A program made the position numbers and the translations under genes. A stretch of DNA of 64,000 bases from Bog-473 sp035534235 (GTDB lineage Bacteria > Actinomycetota > Acidimicrobiia > Acidimicrobiales > RAAP-2). This document shows, piece after piece, positions 1-8,864 of the stretch; positions within the stretch are counted from its first letter, which is position 1, and every line of letters begins with the position of its first letter. The stretch lies in contig DATLSH010000047.1 in the NCBI GenBank assembly GCA_035534235.1, positions 1 through 64,000 of the forward strand, given 5' to 3'. The notes below the pieces were generated by a model, which worked only from the letters and a program-made list of their open reading frames with translations, was not told where the DNA came from and did no database searches.

Positions 1-801
1 GTCGCCGTGCACGACGTCGTCGAGGCGCAGTTGACCGTCGAACTCGCCGTCAAACCGAAGTCGACCGTCGTCGCACCGGCTCCAGTAAGGAAATTGGTGC
101 CGGTGACGTTCACCGTGGTGCCCCCGCCGGCCGGGCCCGCCGTGGGGCTGATGGCGGTGACCGTAGGCACCGCGTCATAGGTGAAGTCGTCGGCTGAAGA
201 GCTGGCGCTCTTCCCACCTGGGGTGGTGACTGTGACGTGGACCGTGCTCGCCGCTTCTGCCGGGGAGGTCGCCGTGCACGACGTCGTCGAGGCGCAGTTG
301 ACCGTCGAACTCGCCGTCAAACCGAAGTCGACCGTCGTCGCACCGGCTCCAGTAAGGAAATTAGTGCCGGTGACGGTCACCGTCGTGCCCCCGCCGGTCG
401 GGCCCGCGGTGGGGCTGATCGCACTCACGGTGGGCATCGCGTCATACGTGAATTCGTCTGCCGGAGACGTGGGACTGGTCCCACCCGTGGTGGTGACGGT
501 GATGTGGACCGTGCCCGCCGCCTCCGCCGGGGACGTCGCCGTGCACGACGTCGTCGAGGTGCAACTGGGATGCGAAGCCAGCGTCGACCCGAAGTCGACC
601 GTCTGGCCGATTTGGAACCCTGTCCCGGTGATGGTCACCGAGGTGCCCCCAGAGGTCGGTCCAACCGCGGGGCTTACGGAACTGATTGAGGCTGGGCCAT
701 AGGTGAAGTCGTCGGCCGGAGACGTCGCACTGGTCCCACCAGCGGTGGCCACTGTCACGTCGACTAATCCCGGCGAGCCAGCCGGGGAGATCACGGTGAT
801 A
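1..801 (-). repeat. 267-bp tandem repeats encoding IPT/TIG domains
   Basis: The same sequence landmarks recur at 1, 268 and 535, exactly 267 bp (89 codons) apart. The first 95 bases of the copies at 1 and 268 are identical, and divergence rises beyond that. This suggests recent duplication or gene conversion of one domain unit, while the copy at 535 is clearly diverged. The array continues past the left edge. Confidence 0.85.
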
Positions 802-1088
802 GTGGTGGTCCCGGTGACCTGAACGCTGGTTCCTGGATTCGCTCCGAAGTTCACTGTCGAGTCCAGCGCTATGAAATTCGTCCCCGTGATGGTCACAGTG
901 GTGCCCCCAGCGGTCGGACCCGCGGTGGGGCTAACGGCGGTGACCGTCGGTTGACCGGGTGCTGAACTCGCCGGCGAGCCCAGCAGGAAGAGAACGGCGC
1001 AGCCAGCCGTGCCACCCAACGCCAGCGCCGCCACACCCAGGCGACGGGCACGTAAGCTCAAGGTGCCAGCTTCGTGGTCACGTGACAT
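1..1088 (-). CDS. Secreted IPT/TIG-repeat protein, 3' end outside window
   Basis: About 362 codons are visible, running off the window edge. The ATG at 1088 is preceded by a strong GGGAGGGG ribosome site. The N-terminus reads as a Sec signal peptide: a basic stretch (RARR), a hydrophobic core of about 21 residues and a small-residue AxA-like end near residue 43. After it come at least four immunoglobulin-like IPT/TIG units, each with the hallmarks PTAGPTxGGTxVTITGTNF, then a Cys pair (CxSTTSC) and PADDFTY. The DNA repeats every 267 bp (89 codons). Such repeats form beta-sandwich stalks in surface or secreted proteins; the ligand cannot be told from this part. It is isolated from its right-hand neighbours by about 600 bp. 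The full C-terminus, any anchor and the repeat number are unknown. Confidence 0.8.
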   Translation of the reverse strand, partial: MSRDHEAGTLSLRARRLGVAALALGGTAGCAVLFLLGSPASSAPGQPTVTAVSPTAGPTAGGTTVTITGTNFIALDSTVNFGANPGTSVQVTGTTTITVISPAGSPGLVDVTVATAGGTSATSPADDFTYGPASISSVSPAVGPTSGGTSVTITGTGFQIGQTVDFGSTLASHPSCTSTTSCTATSPAEAAGTVHITVTTTGGTSPTSPADEFTYDAMPTVSAISPTAGPTGGGTTVTVTGTNFLTGAGATTVDFGLTASSTVNCASTTSCTATSPAEAASTVHVTVTTPGGKSASSSADDFTYDAVPTVTAISPTAGPAGGGTTVNVTGTNFLTGAGATTVDFGLTASSTVNCASTTSCTA

Positions 1089-1708
1089 CGGTTCCCCTCC
1101 CAATCGCCCGGGTAACTCCCAACGAAATGCGGCACTTGGTCGCGCCGGTCGCGCCCCTTGAGGTGTTGGGCCATCTCGCCTCGGCCATGACGATCCTAAC
1201 GGGCGTTTAGTCAGGTCGTCAAAGGTTCAGACCCTATTGCAGTTCAGGCGTGCCTTCCGCGTGTCGATCCTGAAAACGGGTGCAGAATTCCCAGTCCAAT
1301 CAATTGGGGCGATCCCGGGGACTCAGAATGGATCGAGCCGCTGCTGGCGGCGACCCGACCGAGAGCTGAGTCCCCATTTGGCCCGGATCCCGCTGATCAC
1401 GATGGTCCTCGACTTCGAATTGGGAAATTTCATGCTCCCTGGGCTCAAGGCCACCAGACGCCGACGTTCTGCACGGTAGATGCTTCGGTACGGTCATCAC
1501 ATATACATGCCGCAAGGATCCGGTCCTCTCAATGAGGTGTGGAGAGCGTCATCAAGCCATCGCGTCCCACAGCATGGGTCTCACTGGACTTGTGTCCGCC
1601 GGAGGCACGTGAGCAATACCCTCTGAGTCCAGCAACTCCAATTCATGGGGACCGGAAATTACTGGAAACGGGTGCCCCGGCGGCAAGCCTGCTGAGAGTG
1701 GGGTCCGG
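1089..1708. other. 620-bp stretch with no supportable gene
   Basis: Open frames here are short, mutually overlapping, lack ribosome sites and show no recognisable motif. Base composition is a little less GC-rich than the flanks. One frame near 1310-1370 weakly resembles the start of IS5-type transposases, but too little matches to call it. It separates the IPT-repeat gene from the pheST-side cluster and should hold the promoter of the IPT gene and the end of the Ddn-like transcript. Confidence 0.5.
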
Positions 1709-2179
1709 TCATGCACCGATCCCGCTGGACCCTCCCGATTGCGGGACCAATTCGACCACGTTGAGTTCCCGGTCGGTCAGCTTCTGGTATTCGCTCCAGC
1801 CCTTGTAGTGCTGGGCCAGGATCGGCCACATCACAGTCTTCTCGTCTTCGGTCAGGACACGCGCATCGGCCTGATGCTTGTGCCGGCCGGCCTGGACCTC
1901 CACCAGCGGCGTCGCCGTCAAGTTGAGCAACCAGGCGGGTGGCTGGGGGCGCCCGCCGTTCGAGCCGACGACGATGAATCTTTCCCCGTCGGGCATATAA
2001 AGCAGTGGAGTCGTCCGGCGTTGCCCGGACTTCCGTCCCACGGTCGTGAGCAGGAGCATCGGCCCCGCCGGGGACCGACTGCCGATGATGCCACGGGTCC
2101 ATCGGTACACATGGACGTGGAGACGGTAGAAGCGGCGGCCGACCAGGCGATCGAAGCCGACGATGATTTTTGAGAGCAC
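1709..2179 (-). CDS. F420H2-dependent quinone/nitro reductase, Ddn (DUF385) family
   Basis: 156 residues, the usual size of the deazaflavin-dependent nitroreductase family. Recognisable blocks are GRKSGQRRTTPL (about residues 48-59) and the VGSNGGRPQPPAW block (71-83), which shape the F420-binding split-barrel fold in family members. Members use reduced cofactor F420 to reduce quinones or nitro compounds at the membrane or in the cytoplasm; the substrate here is not predictable. The start is GTG at 2179. A TACGCT hexamer ends 7 nt before it and there is no Shine-Dalgarno sequence, so a leaderless transcript separate from the GNAT genes upstream is likely, although read-through across the 28-bp gap is possible. 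Confidence 0.8.
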   Translation of the reverse strand: MLSKIIVGFDRLVGRRFYRLHVHVYRWTRGIIGSRSPAGPMLLLTTVGRKSGQRRTTPLLYMPDGERFIVVGSNGGRPQPPAWLLNLTATPLVEVQAGRHKHQADARVLTEDEKTVMWPILAQHYKGWSEYQKLTDRELNVVELVPQSGGSSGIGA

Positions 2180-2186
2180 ACCGGTC

Positions 2187-2192
2187 AGCGTA
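2187..2192 (-). promoter_or_regulatory. -10 element (TACGCT) for leaderless Ddn-like gene
   Basis: TACGCT on the minus strand, 7 nt before the GTG start at 2179. It matches actinobacterial TANNNT -10 boxes and the same hexamer occurs before the genes at 42773, 49399 and 52063. No clear -35 is visible. Confidence 0.6.
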
Positions 2193-2207
2193 GATCGTCT
2201 GGATCGC

Positions 2208-3227
2208 TCATCGGGTGTCGAGCTTCTTCAGCCAGTAGACGGAGGTGGCGACCGCAACGAAGCCGATCTCCTCGTTCACCGCGATCATGTGGCGGTTGTC
2301 GCCCGCATTCCAGGTGCTGATGGTGCGCACCCCCGGATGAGCATTTTGGACCGCCGTGGCGTTGATCACCTTCATGGCCAGGCCCAGACCGTGACCGCGA
2401 TGCTCGCGCAGCACCAGGGTGTCATGCTGCCATGCCGACTCTGGTGCGCCCAGCGGGACCTCCACCTCCGTGAAGGCGACCAGGTGGCCGCTGCCCTGAT
2501 GCAACGCCGCCGTGGTGACTCTGGCCCGGTTCTGCGCCACCAGTCCCGCTTCAAGGTGACGTACCCGGTCCTCGTCCCACACTTCTTCCTCCAACTCCTG
2601 GTCTCCCAGGGGGATGTCGGTGGACATCCTGCGGCCCAACACACAGCGGTCGGCGACGAACCGGTCCGGCCAGCGATCGGCGAACGTGATCATGGTGTAG
2701 TCCGGACCTTTCGCCTTGGCCCGCGTCAAAAGGGCATCCGTCCGGCTGTGACTGAGCGGCAGGGACAGTTGACGGCGCACCATACGTTGTGCGGCGGAGA
2801 AACCGAGGCGGCGGGCGAAGGGGGCGGCAGCGTCGAAGTACCCGGGCCGGTCCGGCGACTCGTCCATGCCGCCCAGCTCGCGGCGACCCGCATCTGCAGC
2901 CATCCGCGCTGCGGCTTCCACAACGGCGGTGCCGACTCCCTGCCGGCGGAACCCGGGGAGCACCCCGACCTCCACGCGGGCCACGTGGTGGTTCTCCCGC
3001 CGGAACAACACGAAGTCAGCAATGCCCTGCACGGTGCCGTTGGTCCCCCGCGCCACGAGGCAGCAGTGCTCTTCGGGCCCGTCCTCGTCGAGGGCCTGAG
3101 CCAGCCGCTCCGCTCTCTGCCACCCCGGCCTGTCGGGCCACTTCAGCAGGTCCGTCGCGTGCAGGACAGTGAACCACTCGTCGAAGGCCGAACTGTCGTT
3201 CGGGTCGATCCGGACGATCTCGGTCAT
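2208..3227 (-). CDS. GNAT acetyltransferase with two GNAT domains (paralogue 2)
   Basis: 339 residues. Two acetyl-CoA-binding GNAT modules are visible. The N-terminal one has RRQGVGT (residues 94-100) after a beta-strand rich in V. The C-terminal one has EHRGHGLGLA (275-284) and the NxxMxxVNxxxGF block (311-323) typical of the last GNAT strands. Double-GNAT proteins include mycothiol synthase (MshD) and Eis-like enzymes, but nothing shows that substrate here, so the substrate is unassigned. The start overlaps the end of the upstream paralogue by 4 bp, so the two are translationally coupled and arose by tandem duplication. Confidence 0.8.
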   Translation of the reverse strand: MTEIVRIDPNDSSAFDEWFTVLHATDLLKWPDRPGWQRAERLAQALDEDGPEEHCCLVARGTNGTVQGIADFVLFRRENHHVARVEVGVLPGFRRQGVGTAVVEAAARMAADAGRRELGGMDESPDRPGYFDAAAPFARRLGFSAAQRMVRRQLSLPLSHSRTDALLTRAKAKGPDYTMITFADRWPDRFVADRCVLGRRMSTDIPLGDQELEEEVWDEDRVRHLEAGLVAQNRARVTTAALHQGSGHLVAFTEVEVPLGAPESAWQHDTLVLREHRGHGLGLAMKVINATAVQNAHPGVRTISTWNAGDNRHMIAVNEEIGFVAVATSVYWLKKLDTR

Positions 3228-4246
3228 TGGGGACCGAGGGTCTTCTGCCAGAAGGTCCCCGATCCCACCACCTCAAAGCCGAGGAGGTCGTTCACCGCGA
3301 TCATCGGCGCGTTCTCCTGGGCGTTCCCGGTGATGAGCCGGCGTGCCGTGGGCATGACGGTGGAGAGAAATGCCAGATTGTCCAGCTTTACCGCCAGGCC
3401 CAGTCGATGGCCCCTGTGCTCGGGCAGGACCAGGGTGGCCCATTGCCAGGCCTCTGTGGGTCGGGTCGCGGAGACCGCGATCTCGGAGAAGGCCACCAGA
3501 CGGCCGCTCGCAACGTGCTGGGCCACCGCGGCGAGCTTGGTCAGTCCCTGGGCTTCGGCCAGTGCATCGGACTCCCCAATGCGGGCGGCGTCCCACTCCT
3601 CTTCCTCGTTGTGCGCGTCACCGGAGGGGGCATCGGTCGACATGCGACGCTCCAATTCGCAGCGATCCTCCCAATACTCTTCCGGCCACGGTGTTGTGAA
3701 GGTCAAGGTGCGATAGGCGCCGGCCTCGCGGGCCCCGTCCACCTCACGTTGCAGATTCGCGACACGGTCGGGGTCCACCGGCAACGCCAGGTGGCGCCGG
3801 TTGGCCAGCAGCGTCGCCGCGAAGCCTTGGCTGCGGGCAAAGGCATCCGAGGGATGTGACGCGGCCTGCCCGGTCGGCACCTCGAAGAAACCGTTGAGCA
3901 CCGTGCGGTTCCCGTCCCGTGCCCGGCGGGACACGTCGTCGACCAGGACCGTCCCGATGCCTCGGCGCCGGTGGTCCGGGTGGACCCGGATGTCCACCTC
4001 GACAGAATGTCGATTGTCCCGCTGGGGCAAGCCGACAAGGGCGACCCCGACCATGGTGCCGTCCTCACTGGTGGCAGCCAGCAGATGGTGCTCATTGGCG
4101 CATCCCCGCTGCCGTGCCATGGCCCATACGTCACGCGCGTCCCAACCGGGAACATCGGGCCACAGCTGGAGGTCGGTCTGGCGCCACAACGCGAACCACT
4201 GGGCGAAACGGTCTTCGTCATCGGGGTCGATCCGTTGCACCTCCAC
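3224..4246 (-). CDS. GNAT acetyltransferase with two GNAT domains (paralogue 1)
   Basis: 340 residues, clearly homologous along its whole length to the next gene. The first GNAT motif is DHRRRGIGT (about 91-99) and the second is EHRGHRLGLA near 275, with NAPMIAVNDLLGF near 313. Both retain the R/Q-x-x-G-x-G/A pyrophosphate-binding pattern. Start choice: GTG at 4246 or GTG at 4240; AGAAGG lies 5 nt from the latter, making it the better-placed site. It follows pheT by 44 bp and is probably cotranscribed with it or separated by a weak hairpin. Substrate unknown. Confidence 0.8.
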   Translation of the reverse strand: MEVQRIDPDDEDRFAQWFALWRQTDLQLWPDVPGWDARDVWAMARQRGCANEHHLLAATSEDGTMVGVALVGLPQRDNRHSVEVDIRVHPDHRRRGIGTVLVDDVSRRARDGNRTVLNGFFEVPTGQAASHPSDAFARSQGFAATLLANRRHLALPVDPDRVANLQREVDGAREAGAYRTLTFTTPWPEEYWEDRCELERRMSTDAPSGDAHNEEEEWDAARIGESDALAEAQGLTKLAAVAQHVASGRLVAFSEIAVSATRPTEAWQWATLVLPEHRGHRLGLAVKLDNLAFLSTVMPTARRLITGNAQENAPMIAVNDLLGFEVVGSGTFWQKTLGPQ

Positions 4247-4259
4247 CTTCTCACGATGC

Positions 4260-4275
4260 CACGCCGGGAGGCGTG
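4260..4275 (-). terminator. Small GC hairpin between pheT and the GNAT pair
   Basis: A perfect 6-bp stem (CACGCC/GGCGTG) with a 4-nt loop lies in the 44-bp gap after pheT. No T-run follows, so it may only pause transcription or stabilise RNA. Confidence 0.25.
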
Positions 4276-4290
4276 CGGCGGCACGTCAGG

Positions 4291-6822
4291 TCAGCGCAGG
4301 ACGGCTCCGAAATCCTCGGCGACTGCACTGATGCAGCGGGTGCGCATCTCCCCCACCTCCTCGTCGGTCAAGGTGCGCTCGGGCGAGCAGAAGCGCAAAC
4401 GGTAGGCCAGGCTGCGCCGGCCGTCGGCAATCCCGCTGCCCCGGTAGACATCGAAGAGGTCCACCGACTCGAGCAGGTCCCCCCCGGCGGCGCGCAGAGC
4501 CTCGCCGACCACGTCAGCCGGGTGCCCGTCGTCGACCACCAGGGCCAGGTCGATGTCAGAAGAAGGAAAGCGGCTCACCGCCCCACCGGTGGCAGCCCGC
4601 CGGGGTACCGCCGACTCATCGAAGAGCAGGCCCAGGTCGACCTGGAGCCATCCGATGCGCCGGGGGGACGTGCCCGCACCCGACGGGTCGGTGATCCCGA
4701 AGGTGGTGGCTACCTTCGGGTCGATCTCCCCGACCGACCCGATGATCAGCGTGCCGCCGTCATCATGGTGCGCCACCAGGTGGGCCGAGCGGGTGGGGTG
4801 CAGCCCCGGCAATTCGGGTTCGTCGTCCCCCGGGGCCACCAGGCGCACGCGCCTTAGCCGGAAGGAGTCGGCCATGACGCGCCACGCGGCGACGGCACTC
4901 GTGGCGTCATCGTCGGGGAGGGCGAAGACGGCACAGAGGAGCTCACGCTCCCCGGGAAGCTCTGTGGTCTGGGCTCCCCCGGCGCCGCTGCGCTCGACCA
5001 CCCGGGGTGCTCCCTCGTCGGGATGGGAGAACACCACGCCGACCTCGAAGAGACGAAGCGCAGGCTGGCGGCGTCCGGCGTTGTAGGCGACGGCGTCGAG
5101 AAGGCCGGGCATCAGCGAGCGGCGCAGCAGGGGTCTCTCCGCCACCAGGGGGTTGGACACGCGGACCGCCGGGCCGGTGAGCCCCACGTTGGCGTGCGCG
5201 TCCTCCGCCACGAAGGTGTCGGTCCAGCCTTCCGACACCCCGAGACCGCACAGGACATCCTTGACGAAACGGCGGGACCGTTGCAGCGAAGTGAGGTGAC
5301 CGGGCTGCGGCCAGGTCGGCATGTGGCGGGGCACATTGGAATAGCCGAAGGTGCGGGCCACTTCCTCAATCACGTCGTCCACACCGAACGGCGCCGGCCG
5401 CACGTCGGGCCGGTTGGTGGGAACCGACACCGTGAGGTGCTCCTCACCCTCGTCGCCCCCGGGCCGGCAGGCGAACCCGATGGGCTGAAGGAGGCCGGCG
5501 ATCTCCTCCCCGCTCAGGGCGACGCCGATCTGGCGGTGCAGGCGGGCGATCGGGAGGGTGATCTCGAATGGCTCGGGGACGTCCCCCCGAATATCGAGCA
5601 TCCCGTCGGCCACGAGGAGGCCGGGAACGCTCTCACCCAGCAACTGGCAGAAGCGGTGCACCGCCCGGCCGATGCCCTGGGGATCACAGCCGCGCTCGAA
5701 GCGTGCCGAGGCCTCGGTGCGCAGCCCCAGGCGCTTGGAGGTCCGGGCGATGACCATGGGAGTGAAGTAGGCCGCCTCCAGCAGGACGTCGGTGGTGGCA
5801 TCGGAGATCTCAGACGACGCGCCACCCATCACTCCGGCGATGCCGACCGGGGTGCCCTCCCCGTCGCAGATGAGGCAGTCCTCGCCGGAGTCGCCCAGGC
5901 CGCGCCCGGGGACGCCGACCGGGCGGCTGACCCCGTCGAGGGTCTCAATCGACTCCCCGCTGCGGGCCTGCCGGACGACCAATCCCGCCCCCGGCAGGCG
6001 GGCCAGATCGTAGGGGTGGGTCGGCTGGCCGAGCTCGAGCATGACGTAGTTGGAGGCGTCGACCACGTTGTTGATGGGACGCATGCCGGCCAGGGTGAGG
6101 CGACGGGCCAGCCAGCGGGGCGAGGGGCCGACCGTGACTCCGCTCAGCACCGACACGGTGAGGCGGGGGCACAGTTCGGGGGATTCGACGGCGGCGATGG
6201 CCACCTCGGCCACCGATCGGCCGCTGTCCGCCGGCGTCGGGGGCTCGGGCAGGGTGAAGGGGAGGTGGAGCCGTGCCGCCAGGTCACGGGCGATTCCCGC
6301 GATACACCAGGCGTCCGGTCGGTTTCCCTCCACCGTGATGTCGAACACGACGTCGGGCACCAGGCCCAGCGCCTCGGTGAGCGGGGTCCCCGGCGCGGCG
6401 GTGACGTCATCGCCCAGGACCAGGAGCCCGGCCCCGTCGTCAGAAAGGCCCAACTCGCGGCCTGAGCACAACATGCCGTTGGAGACCACACCCCGCATCT
6501 TGCGCCGGGCGATCTCGAAGCCGCCGGGGAGGACCGCACCCACGGGGGCCAGCGGGACCCGGTCCCCCGTCTGAAAGTTGAAGGCCCCGCACACGATTTC
6601 GAGCGGTCCACGGCCGGCGTCCACGACGACCCGGCGGACCCGGTCCGCCCCCTCAATGGCCGTGATGTCGGTGACCTGAGACACGACGACGTCCTCGAGC
6701 CCCTCGCCTATCCGCTCGACCTCCTCGACCACCAGCCCCAGGTCGTCGAGCGCGGTCACCAGGGCCGCTACCACATCGGGGAAGGGGGCGAAGTCACGGA
6801 GCCAGCTGAGCGGAGCGCGCAC
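4291..6822 (-). CDS. pheT: Phenylalanine-tRNA ligase beta subunit
   Basis: 843 residues from the GTG at 6822, which gives the family N-terminus VRAPLSWLRDF. Domains in order: EMAP-II-like tRNA-binding domain (about 40-150, with the VSNGMLCSGREL motif), B3/B4 editing region, B5 domain (about 405-480), core catalytic-like domain, and the C-terminal anticodon-binding FDX-ACB domain (SRFPSSDIDLALVV onward). With PheS it forms the alpha2-beta2 enzyme charging tRNA-Phe. It lies 28 bp downstream of pheS in the same operon. The same frame stays open upstream of the start across pheS, but that stretch is the antisense shadow of pheS frames and lacks family features. Confidence 0.95.
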   Translation of the reverse strand: MRAPLSWLRDFAPFPDVVAALVTALDDLGLVVEEVERIGEGLEDVVVSQVTDITAIEGADRVRRVVVDAGRGPLEIVCGAFNFQTGDRVPLAPVGAVLPGGFEIARRKMRGVVSNGMLCSGRELGLSDDGAGLLVLGDDVTAAPGTPLTEALGLVPDVVFDITVEGNRPDAWCIAGIARDLAARLHLPFTLPEPPTPADSGRSVAEVAIAAVESPELCPRLTVSVLSGVTVGPSPRWLARRLTLAGMRPINNVVDASNYVMLELGQPTHPYDLARLPGAGLVVRQARSGESIETLDGVSRPVGVPGRGLGDSGEDCLICDGEGTPVGIAGVMGGASSEISDATTDVLLEAAYFTPMVIARTSKRLGLRTEASARFERGCDPQGIGRAVHRFCQLLGESVPGLLVADGMLDIRGDVPEPFEITLPIARLHRQIGVALSGEEIAGLLQPIGFACRPGGDEGEEHLTVSVPTNRPDVRPAPFGVDDVIEEVARTFGYSNVPRHMPTWPQPGHLTSLQRSRRFVKDVLCGLGVSEGWTDTFVAEDAHANVGLTGPAVRVSNPLVAERPLLRRSLMPGLLDAVAYNAGRRQPALRLFEVGVVFSHPDEGAPRVVERSGAGGAQTTELPGERELLCAVFALPDDDATSAVAAWRVMADSFRLRRVRLVAPGDDEPELPGLHPTRSAHLVAHHDDGGTLIIGSVGEIDPKVATTFGITDPSGAGTSPRRIGWLQVDLGLLFDESAVPRRAATGGAVSRFPSSDIDLALVVDDGHPADVVGEALRAAGGDLLESVDLFDVYRGSGIADGRRSLAYRLRFCSPERTLTDEEVGEMRTRCISAVAEDFGAVLR

Positions 6823-6850
6823 GGGACACTTTCTTCTTGAGGGGGCGGAT

Positions 6851-7924
6851 TCAGAACTGCGAGAGGAAGCGGATGTCGTTTTCCAGGAAGGAGCGCAGGT
6901 CGGGGACCTCGTGGCGCATGAGCGCCAGCCGGTCGATGCCGAAGCCGAAGGCGAAGCCGGACCATTCCGCGGCATCGATGCCCACTGCGGTGAAGACGGC
7001 CGGGTCCACCATGCCGCAGCCACCCAATTCGACCCACCCCGTCTGCGAGCAGGTCCGGCACCCCTCGCCCCGGCAGATGGTGCAGGTGATCTCAAACTCC
7101 GCCGAGGGCTCGGTGAAGGGGAAGTAGGCCGGCCGCAGGCGCGACTGCATGCCGGGGCCGAAGTAGGCCTCCGTGAACCCTTGGATCGTCCCGGCCAGGT
7201 CACCGAAGGTGATGTCCCGATCGACCACCAGGCCCTCAATCTGGTTGAACACGGGCAGGTGACGCGCGTCGGGTGTGTCGAGCCGGAAGCACTTGCCGGG
7301 CATGACGGCGTGAATGGGCAGTGTGCCATCGCGCACCGCCTGCTCCATCAGGTGGATCTGCACCGGTGAGGTGTGGGTACGCAGGAGCACCGTCTCGGGC
7401 TCACCGATGTTCAGGTACATGGTGTCGTACATCCCCCGGGCCGGATGGGCAGGGGGCATGTTGAGTGCTTCGAAGTTGTACCAGTCCGACTCCGCCTCGG
7501 GCCCTTCGGCCACCACGAAGCCCATGCCCACGAAGACGTCCTCCAGCTCGTCCCGAGCCTGGGTGACCAGGTGGAGGTGGCCCCGATGGAGGGGCGAGCG
7601 GACGTGATCGGGGATGACCTCGGTCAGGTCGAGGCGGTCGGCCACCAGGGAGACGGCCCGTTCGGCCTCGGCCAGCTCGGTGCGGCGGACAGCCAGTTGG
7701 GTCTGTAGTGACGTGCGGACCTCGTGGAGCCGGCGCCCCACCTCGCGGCGCGCCCCGGGATCGAGTCCACCCAGTGCCCGGTGGGCGCCCGCCAAGACTG
7801 AGTGCTTGCCGAGCAGTTCCGTCTCGACTTGGTTCAGGGCATCGGTGGACGTGCTGGCACCGATGCGCTGCGCCGCGTCGCGGGCGACGGCCTCAATGTC
7901 GAGCTCCTGGTTGTCAGTCACCAC
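6851..7924 (-). CDS. pheS: Phenylalanine-tRNA ligase alpha subunit
   Basis: 357 residues. Class II aminoacyl-tRNA synthetase catalytic core: EGPEAESDWYNFEALN motif, DTPDARHLPVFNQIEG, the Cys-rich CTICRGEGCRTC stretch before GCGMVDP, and motif 3 GFGFGIDRLALMR near the end. An N-terminal coiled-coil arm (about 1-90) matches the tRNA-binding helices of the family. Start: two adjacent GTG codons at 7924 and 7921; GGAG lies 7 nt before the first. An upstream in-frame GTG at 7966 lacks a ribosome site. First gene of the pheST operon. Confidence 0.95.
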   Translation of the reverse strand: MVTDNQELDIEAVARDAAQRIGASTSTDALNQVETELLGKHSVLAGAHRALGGLDPGARREVGRRLHEVRTSLQTQLAVRRTELAEAERAVSLVADRLDLTEVIPDHVRSPLHRGHLHLVTQARDELEDVFVGMGFVVAEGPEAESDWYNFEALNMPPAHPARGMYDTMYLNIGEPETVLLRTHTSPVQIHLMEQAVRDGTLPIHAVMPGKCFRLDTPDARHLPVFNQIEGLVVDRDITFGDLAGTIQGFTEAYFGPGMQSRLRPAYFPFTEPSAEFEITCTICRGEGCRTCSQTGWVELGGCGMVDPAVFTAVGIDAAEWSGFAFGFGIDRLALMRHEVPDLRSFLENDIRFLSQF

Positions 7925-8048
7925 GCGGGGTCTCCAGATCTTGCGCCACCGGTGCCGATGGGGCACGCCCGCCCTGGGCTGGGCGAAATGCTAGATGCCG
8001 CCGTTCCCCCGCTCGACGACCCTTGACCGGACGACCCCGGACCGGGGC

Positions 8049-8864
8049 TCACTTTACCGCCCGGACCCGGCGCTGGCGGAGTGCCTCGAAGCAGACCACC
8101 GCGCACGCCATGCCGACATTGAGGGACTCGGCCTGGCCCTCCATCGGGACGCCGAAAGATCCACTCATGACAGATCGCACGTCATCACCGAGACCCGCTG
8201 ATTCGTTCCCCAGGAAGAGCGCGGTCGGCACCGACCAGTCGAGACCGGCGTAGTCGTCCCCGCCTTCCACGACGGTGGCCAGCGTGCGATAGCCGGCGCC
8301 GGCCAAGGAGGTGGCCAAAGCCAGGACGTCGGCCTGCACGCTGAAGGGAATGTGGAAGAGCGAACCGGCAGAGGCCCGGACCGCCTTGGGGTTGTAGGGA
8401 TCCACCGATTCACCGCTGAAGACCACGGCCTGCACCCCGGAGGCGTCAGCCGTCCGCAGCACGGTGCCGGCGTTGCCGGGGTCCCGCACATCGACCATCA
8501 CCACGATCAGAGATCCTGCCTCGGGCAGCCAAGGGCCGGGCGGCGCGTCCATCATGGGCAGGACCGCGAGGACGGGTTGGGGCGTCACGGTGCCGGCCAC
8601 CCGTTCCAGCACGCCGGACGCCAGGGGGAACAGGCGCGCCCCGGCCTCCACCGCCTGCGCACAGGTCTGCCGGGTCAACGGGTCATCGGCCCCCTCGGGC
8701 GCCAGGTAGACCGACTCGACGGGCGTCCCGGCCCGCAGCGCGGTGCGAAGCAATTCGGCCCCTTCGGCCACGAAGACCCGCTCGCTCCAGCGGGCCGAGC
8801 GCTTCTGCAGCAGCCCCCGTAGCCGGCGGACCCGCCGGTGCGTGAAGGCCAGTTCTTGGCTCAG
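8049..8864 (-). CDS. SpoU/TrmH-family RNA 2'-O-methyltransferase, probable CTG start
   Basis: 271 residues with the proposed start. The SPOUT (alpha/beta knot) signatures are present: VRDPGNAGTVLRTADASG (motif 1), LFLGNESAGL (motif 2) and ESLNVGMACAVVCFEA (motif 3), which form the SAM-binding knot. Family members 2'-O-methylate rRNA or tRNA; the target is unassigned. The N-terminal substrate-binding domain extends in frame upstream of the first GTG (8771): family-like sequence THRRVRRLRGLLQKRSARW is encoded there, and no ATG, GTG or TTG precedes it. A CTG at 8864, overlapping the rplT stop (CTGA) and 7 nt after GAGG, is the only well-placed start. Cotranscribed with infC-rpmI-rplT. Confidence 0.85.
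   Translation of the reverse strand: MSQELAFTHRRVRRLRGLLQKRSARWSERVFVAEGAELLRTALRAGTPVESVYLAPEGADDPLTRQTCAQAVEAGARLFPLASGVLERVAGTVTPQPVLAVLPMMDAPPGPWLPEAGSLIVVMVDVRDPGNAGTVLRTADASGVQAVVFSGESVDPYNPKAVRASAGSLFHIPFSVQADVLALATSLAGAGYRTLATVVEGGDDYAGLDWSVPTALFLGNESAGLGDDVRSVMSGSFGVPMEGQAESLNVGMACAVVCFEALRQRRVRAVK

Noticed and set aside
181..702. Plus-strand open frame of 173 codons
   Set aside because: It is the antisense of the IPT/TIG repeat gene; the repeat family features are on the minus strand, which also has the signal peptide and ribosome site.
1310..1370. Short resemblance to the start of IS5-type transposases
   Set aside because: Only a handful of residues fit, no terminal repeats or catalytic DDE block are present.
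6823..7329. N-terminal extension of PheT to 1012 residues
   Set aside because: The added part lies antisense-frame within pheS; the family N-terminus is at GTG 6822.
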